Part shown: positions 62,782-64,000 of the stretch, one piece after another
Numbering within the stretch: position 1 is the stretch's first letter
How the letters are laid out: the number at the start of each line of letters is the position of its first letter
Notes under the pieces: model-generated
Databases searched by the model: none
The model's input: the letters and a program-made list of their open reading frames with translations, nothing else
What the model was told of the DNA's origin: nothing
DNA from: Pleurostoma richardsiae
Taxonomy: Eukaryota > Ascomycota > Sordariomycetes > Calosphaeriales > Pleurostomataceae
Length of the DNA stretch: 64,000 bases
Direction of reading: 5' to 3'
Assembly: GCA_030052745.1 (NCBI GenBank)
Contig: JANBVO010000049.1
Location: 62,001-126,000 of the forward strand
Program-made: the position numbers and the translations under genes

Positions 62782-64000
62782 TCTCACGGCGCCTCTTGTC
62801 TAGCTCTCTCGCGAGGCCAGAGCTCAGGGTCATCGCCCTGGCAAGGCCGCTGCAGCCTCTGCCCACGAGATACGCGATCGGGTCGACCTCTCAGACTCTT
62901 CCAACAGCATCATGGCGCGCCAGAGCCTGGGAGAGCAGCCTTGCTGCGCCTCAGACGTCGGGCCACATCATTGCCGGGCCCAATGAGTCCATCTTGTTCT
63001 TCGATAGTAAGCGGCTCCATGACGGCTTTGGAGGTGGGAAGACTGAACTGATCGTCTGCTCTGCTAGATCTCTTCCCGCTCAAGCTCAGCAACTACCTCG
63101 GAGGGCTGTGGAGGTCGGACCGGGATCTCGCCAGGCTGCTCAACAAGTTTGAGAGCTCGTCGCTTGGCATCATGGACCCGATCAACATGGTGAAGAGGGC
63201 CATTCCGTCTTCCCTGCCCATGAAAGTCACCGAGATCATACCTCGCCTGAAGGACGGTGGCGCATACGTCAAGTTTAGCCACCCCCCGGAGACCCCGGCA
63301 ACTGAGATCGAAGGTGAGTCTCGCAGCCGAGCCCTCTGATACGAGAACGGATATTGGGAGACAATGCTCATGCGGAAAACAGAAACGTTGCGGCAGTTGC
63401 TGGACCAGAAACCCATTCGACCTTGGTTCAATCCCCTGCGAGGCATCAAGGCGGGACTGGTGAATGGTGTGCCATGGCTGGAGGACCTGTACAGATTCCC
63501 AAAGGGCCGGCTTCGTGTCGAGTTTGTCCCAAAGGAGCCGGGATCCGATGCCGTTGAACTGTCGCAGGAGACGCTTTACAGCCTCTTCCGGAGATATGGC
63601 AAGATTGCCGAGATCACCCCTCAACCTGCCGACTCCAAGACTGTGCCCAGATACGCTCTCCTGGACTTTCCCCTCGTGAGAGATGCCATTATGGCGAGGA
63701 ATTGCCTGCACGGTCTGGTGGTGGATGAAGCACTTGGCGGGGGAAAGGCGGGGACAAAGCTGCGGATCTCCTACGAGCAGAGAGTGAAGGCACATCGCAT
63801 CTGGGACTGGATAACAAGCCACCCCAGAATTGTCATCCCCATCATAGCCGCCCTCATCGCGACCATCACAGTGGCAATCTTCGACCCGATCCGCGAGTTT
63901 TTCGTTAAGGCGCATGTACAGAGATCGCTCAAGTTCACGAACAGCAGGTTATACAAGTGGTTCAAGCGGCACACCGAGGACATCCTCGCCTTCCGGAACA
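62778..64000 (+). CDS. yme2: Yme2 (mitochondrial escape protein 2/RNA12), C-terminus outside window
   Basis: Exons 62778-63006, 63068-63313 and 63383 to the edge; all junctions are in phase. The N-terminus MISRRLLSSSLARPELRVIA, with many Arg and Ser and no acidic residue until the Glu at about 15, is a mitochondrial presequence. It is followed by SILFFDNLFPLKLSNYLGGL and LRQLLDQKPIRPWFNPLRGI. An RRM-like domain lies at RLRVEFVPKE to RYALLDFPLVRDAIMARNCL. A membrane helix, RIVIPIIAALIATITVAIFD, then leads into FVKAHVQRSLKFTNSRLYKW. Yeast Yme2 is an inner-membrane protein that affects mtDNA escape and nucleoid structure. The P-loop ATPase domain expected downstream lies beyond the window. Identification is confident. 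Confidence 0.92.

Overview
The window is nuclear DNA of a filamentous ascomycete (Pezizomycotina), most likely a Sordariomycete. The evidence is short introns (about 40-90 bases) with GTRNGT donors and CTAAC/CTGAC branch points, fungal-only families (Zn2Cys6 factors, DUF7580, a CorA-like membrane protein, a Pex14/Pex33-type peroxin, an NRC-2 kinase) and gene spacing of about 3 kb. The genus cannot be named from the sequence alone. Splice sites were read by eye; each multi-exon model below was checked for phase, and its coding length is a multiple of three.

Layout: 1-2460 (-) SPX-type phosphate transporter, cut by the window edge. 3713-4976 (+) C2H2 finger protein. 5723-8046 (-) Gag1-like/DUF4050 protein. 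9776-11308 (-) orphan protein. 11905-13823 (-) DUF7580 protein. 14270-17030 (+) a multi-finger regulator, followed to 17212 by a decayed PHD finger. 17604-19055 (-) Ies2 of INO80. 20734-21795 (+) peroxin. 22908-27203 (-) large chromodomain protein. 28683-29584 (+) Rab11. 30288-31370 (+) Brx1. 32822-34254 (+) F-box protein. 35637-38106 (+) class II histone deacetylase Hda1. 38657-42295 (+) SR-rich protein with a second gene (38961-40610) apparently nested in its first intron. 42927-44107 (-) GAPDH. 46834-48320 (-) membrane-anchored lectin-like protein. 51684-53701 (+) NRC-2/Fpk1-type kinase. 54552-56588 (+) CorA-like protein. 58971-60974 (+) cytosolic Hsp70. 61443-62270 (-) Emi1-like twin CX9C protein. 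62778 to the edge (+) Yme2, cut by the window edge.

Most genes are core housekeeping genes with no operon-like logic. There is a loose concentration of chromatin genes (Ies2, chromodomain protein, Hda1). The more unusual stretch is 14.2-17.2 kb, where one gene model strings together two Zn2Cys6 clusters, a C2H2-like block and a PHD finger and ends in a broken second PHD. Its C2H2 block is shared with the separate finger gene at 3.7 kb.

Three blocks (44.1-46.8, 48.3-51.6 and 56.6-59.0 kb) hold no gene I can support. No CRISPR array, rRNA, tRNA, virus-like element or intact transposon was recognised.
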